From Clostridia bacterium (GTDB taxonomy: Bacteria; Bacillota; Clostridia; Christensenellales; Aristaeellaceae): a stretch of 43,599 nt of DNA. The DNA lies in contig JAEDIV010000004.1 of assembly GCA_016296675.1 (NCBI GenBank), forward strand, positions 1 to 43,599, written 5' to 3'. Shown piece by piece: positions 43,523 to 43,599 of the stretch. The notes below the pieces were generated by a model, which ran no database searches, was not told where the DNA came from, and saw only the letters and a program-made list of their open reading frames with translations. The translations under genes and the position numbers were made by a program. Positions within the stretch are counted from its first letter, which is position 1. Each line of letters opens with the position of its first letter.

Positions 43523-43523
43523 T

Positions 43524-43548
43524 GAAAAAAACAGGGCCAAGGCCCTGT
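43524..43548 (-). terminator. minus-strand terminator of a gene outside the window
   Basis: Perfect 8-bp stem ACAGGGCC (43531-43538) with GGCCCTGT (43541-43548) and a 2-nt gap. On the minus strand it is followed by T6-7 (43524-43530). It would stop a convergent minus-strand gene to the right and may also help end the polC/WG transcript, although no T-run follows on the plus strand. Confidence 0.75.
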
Positions 43549-43599
43549 CAGATCATCAACAAACCTCCGGGAGAGGTATGGAGAGGGAGCGCACTTCCT

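Overview
The window is about 43.6 kb of bacterial chromosome at medium-high G+C. Gene content points to a Clostridia-type Firmicute: a gram-positive style PolC, rnpM and rplGA between nusA and infB, nrnA between rbfA and truB, and ispG next to polC. The load of plant-glycan and animal-glycan genes suggests a gut or rumen anaerobe. A Christensenellales-like placement is possible, but I cannot show it from this sequence alone. No rRNA, tRNA, CRISPR array, prophage or transposase gene was seen.

Region 1 (1-16.5 kb) is accessory and carbohydrate-directed. On the minus strand lies a maltose/galacto-oligosaccharide type ABC importer (binding protein, two permeases, MsmX-like ATPase). Upstream of it is a minus-strand unit of two unknown membrane proteins and a secreted GH53 endo-galactanase. 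A GH13 amylase-like lipoprotein is transcribed divergently from that unit through overlapping -35 boxes. Then come a Gfo/Idh/MocA dehydrogenase, a GH127-type beta-L-arabinofuranosidase, a GH99-like protein and a CapA-type metallophosphatase, most with their own promoter. GH53, GH127 and the importer fit use of arabinogalactan or pectin side chains. The GH13 protein and a starch-binding-like tail on the binding protein point to alpha-glucans instead, so the transported sugar is uncertain.

Region 2 (16.6-19.1 kb) holds a small exported protein, a short-chain dehydrogenase and GAPDH. Two near-identical terminators bracket the dehydrogenase gene.

Region 3 (19.2-29.95 kb, plus strand) is the conserved transcription/translation operon rimP-nusA-rnpM-rplGA-infB-rbfA-nrnA-truB, ending in an addB-like nuclease gene. 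It starts from a strong promoter with a structured leader of about 165 nt.

Region 4 (30.0-31.9 kb) is a self-contained L-fucose isomerase gene with its own promoter, possible operators and terminator, set between two housekeeping operons.

Region 5 (31.9-43.5 kb, plus strand) is frr, a small PASTA-like gene, uppS, dxr, rseP, a PHP phosphatase, ispG, polC and a WG-repeat protein. In many Firmicutes the block frr-uppS-cdsA-dxr-rseP-(ispG/proS)-polC sits directly upstream of rimP. Here the two halves are present in swapped order, fucI lies at the new junction, and cdsA is absent from its usual place.

Two intergenic spots (15.25-15.36 kb and 37.73-37.88 kb) carry copies of a small dispersed palindrome with a TAGGGG core. 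The main points for a second look are this palindrome family, the swapped operon order, the Walker A-less AddB, the unlipidated binding protein with a C-terminal module, and the unknown membrane pair tied to GH53.
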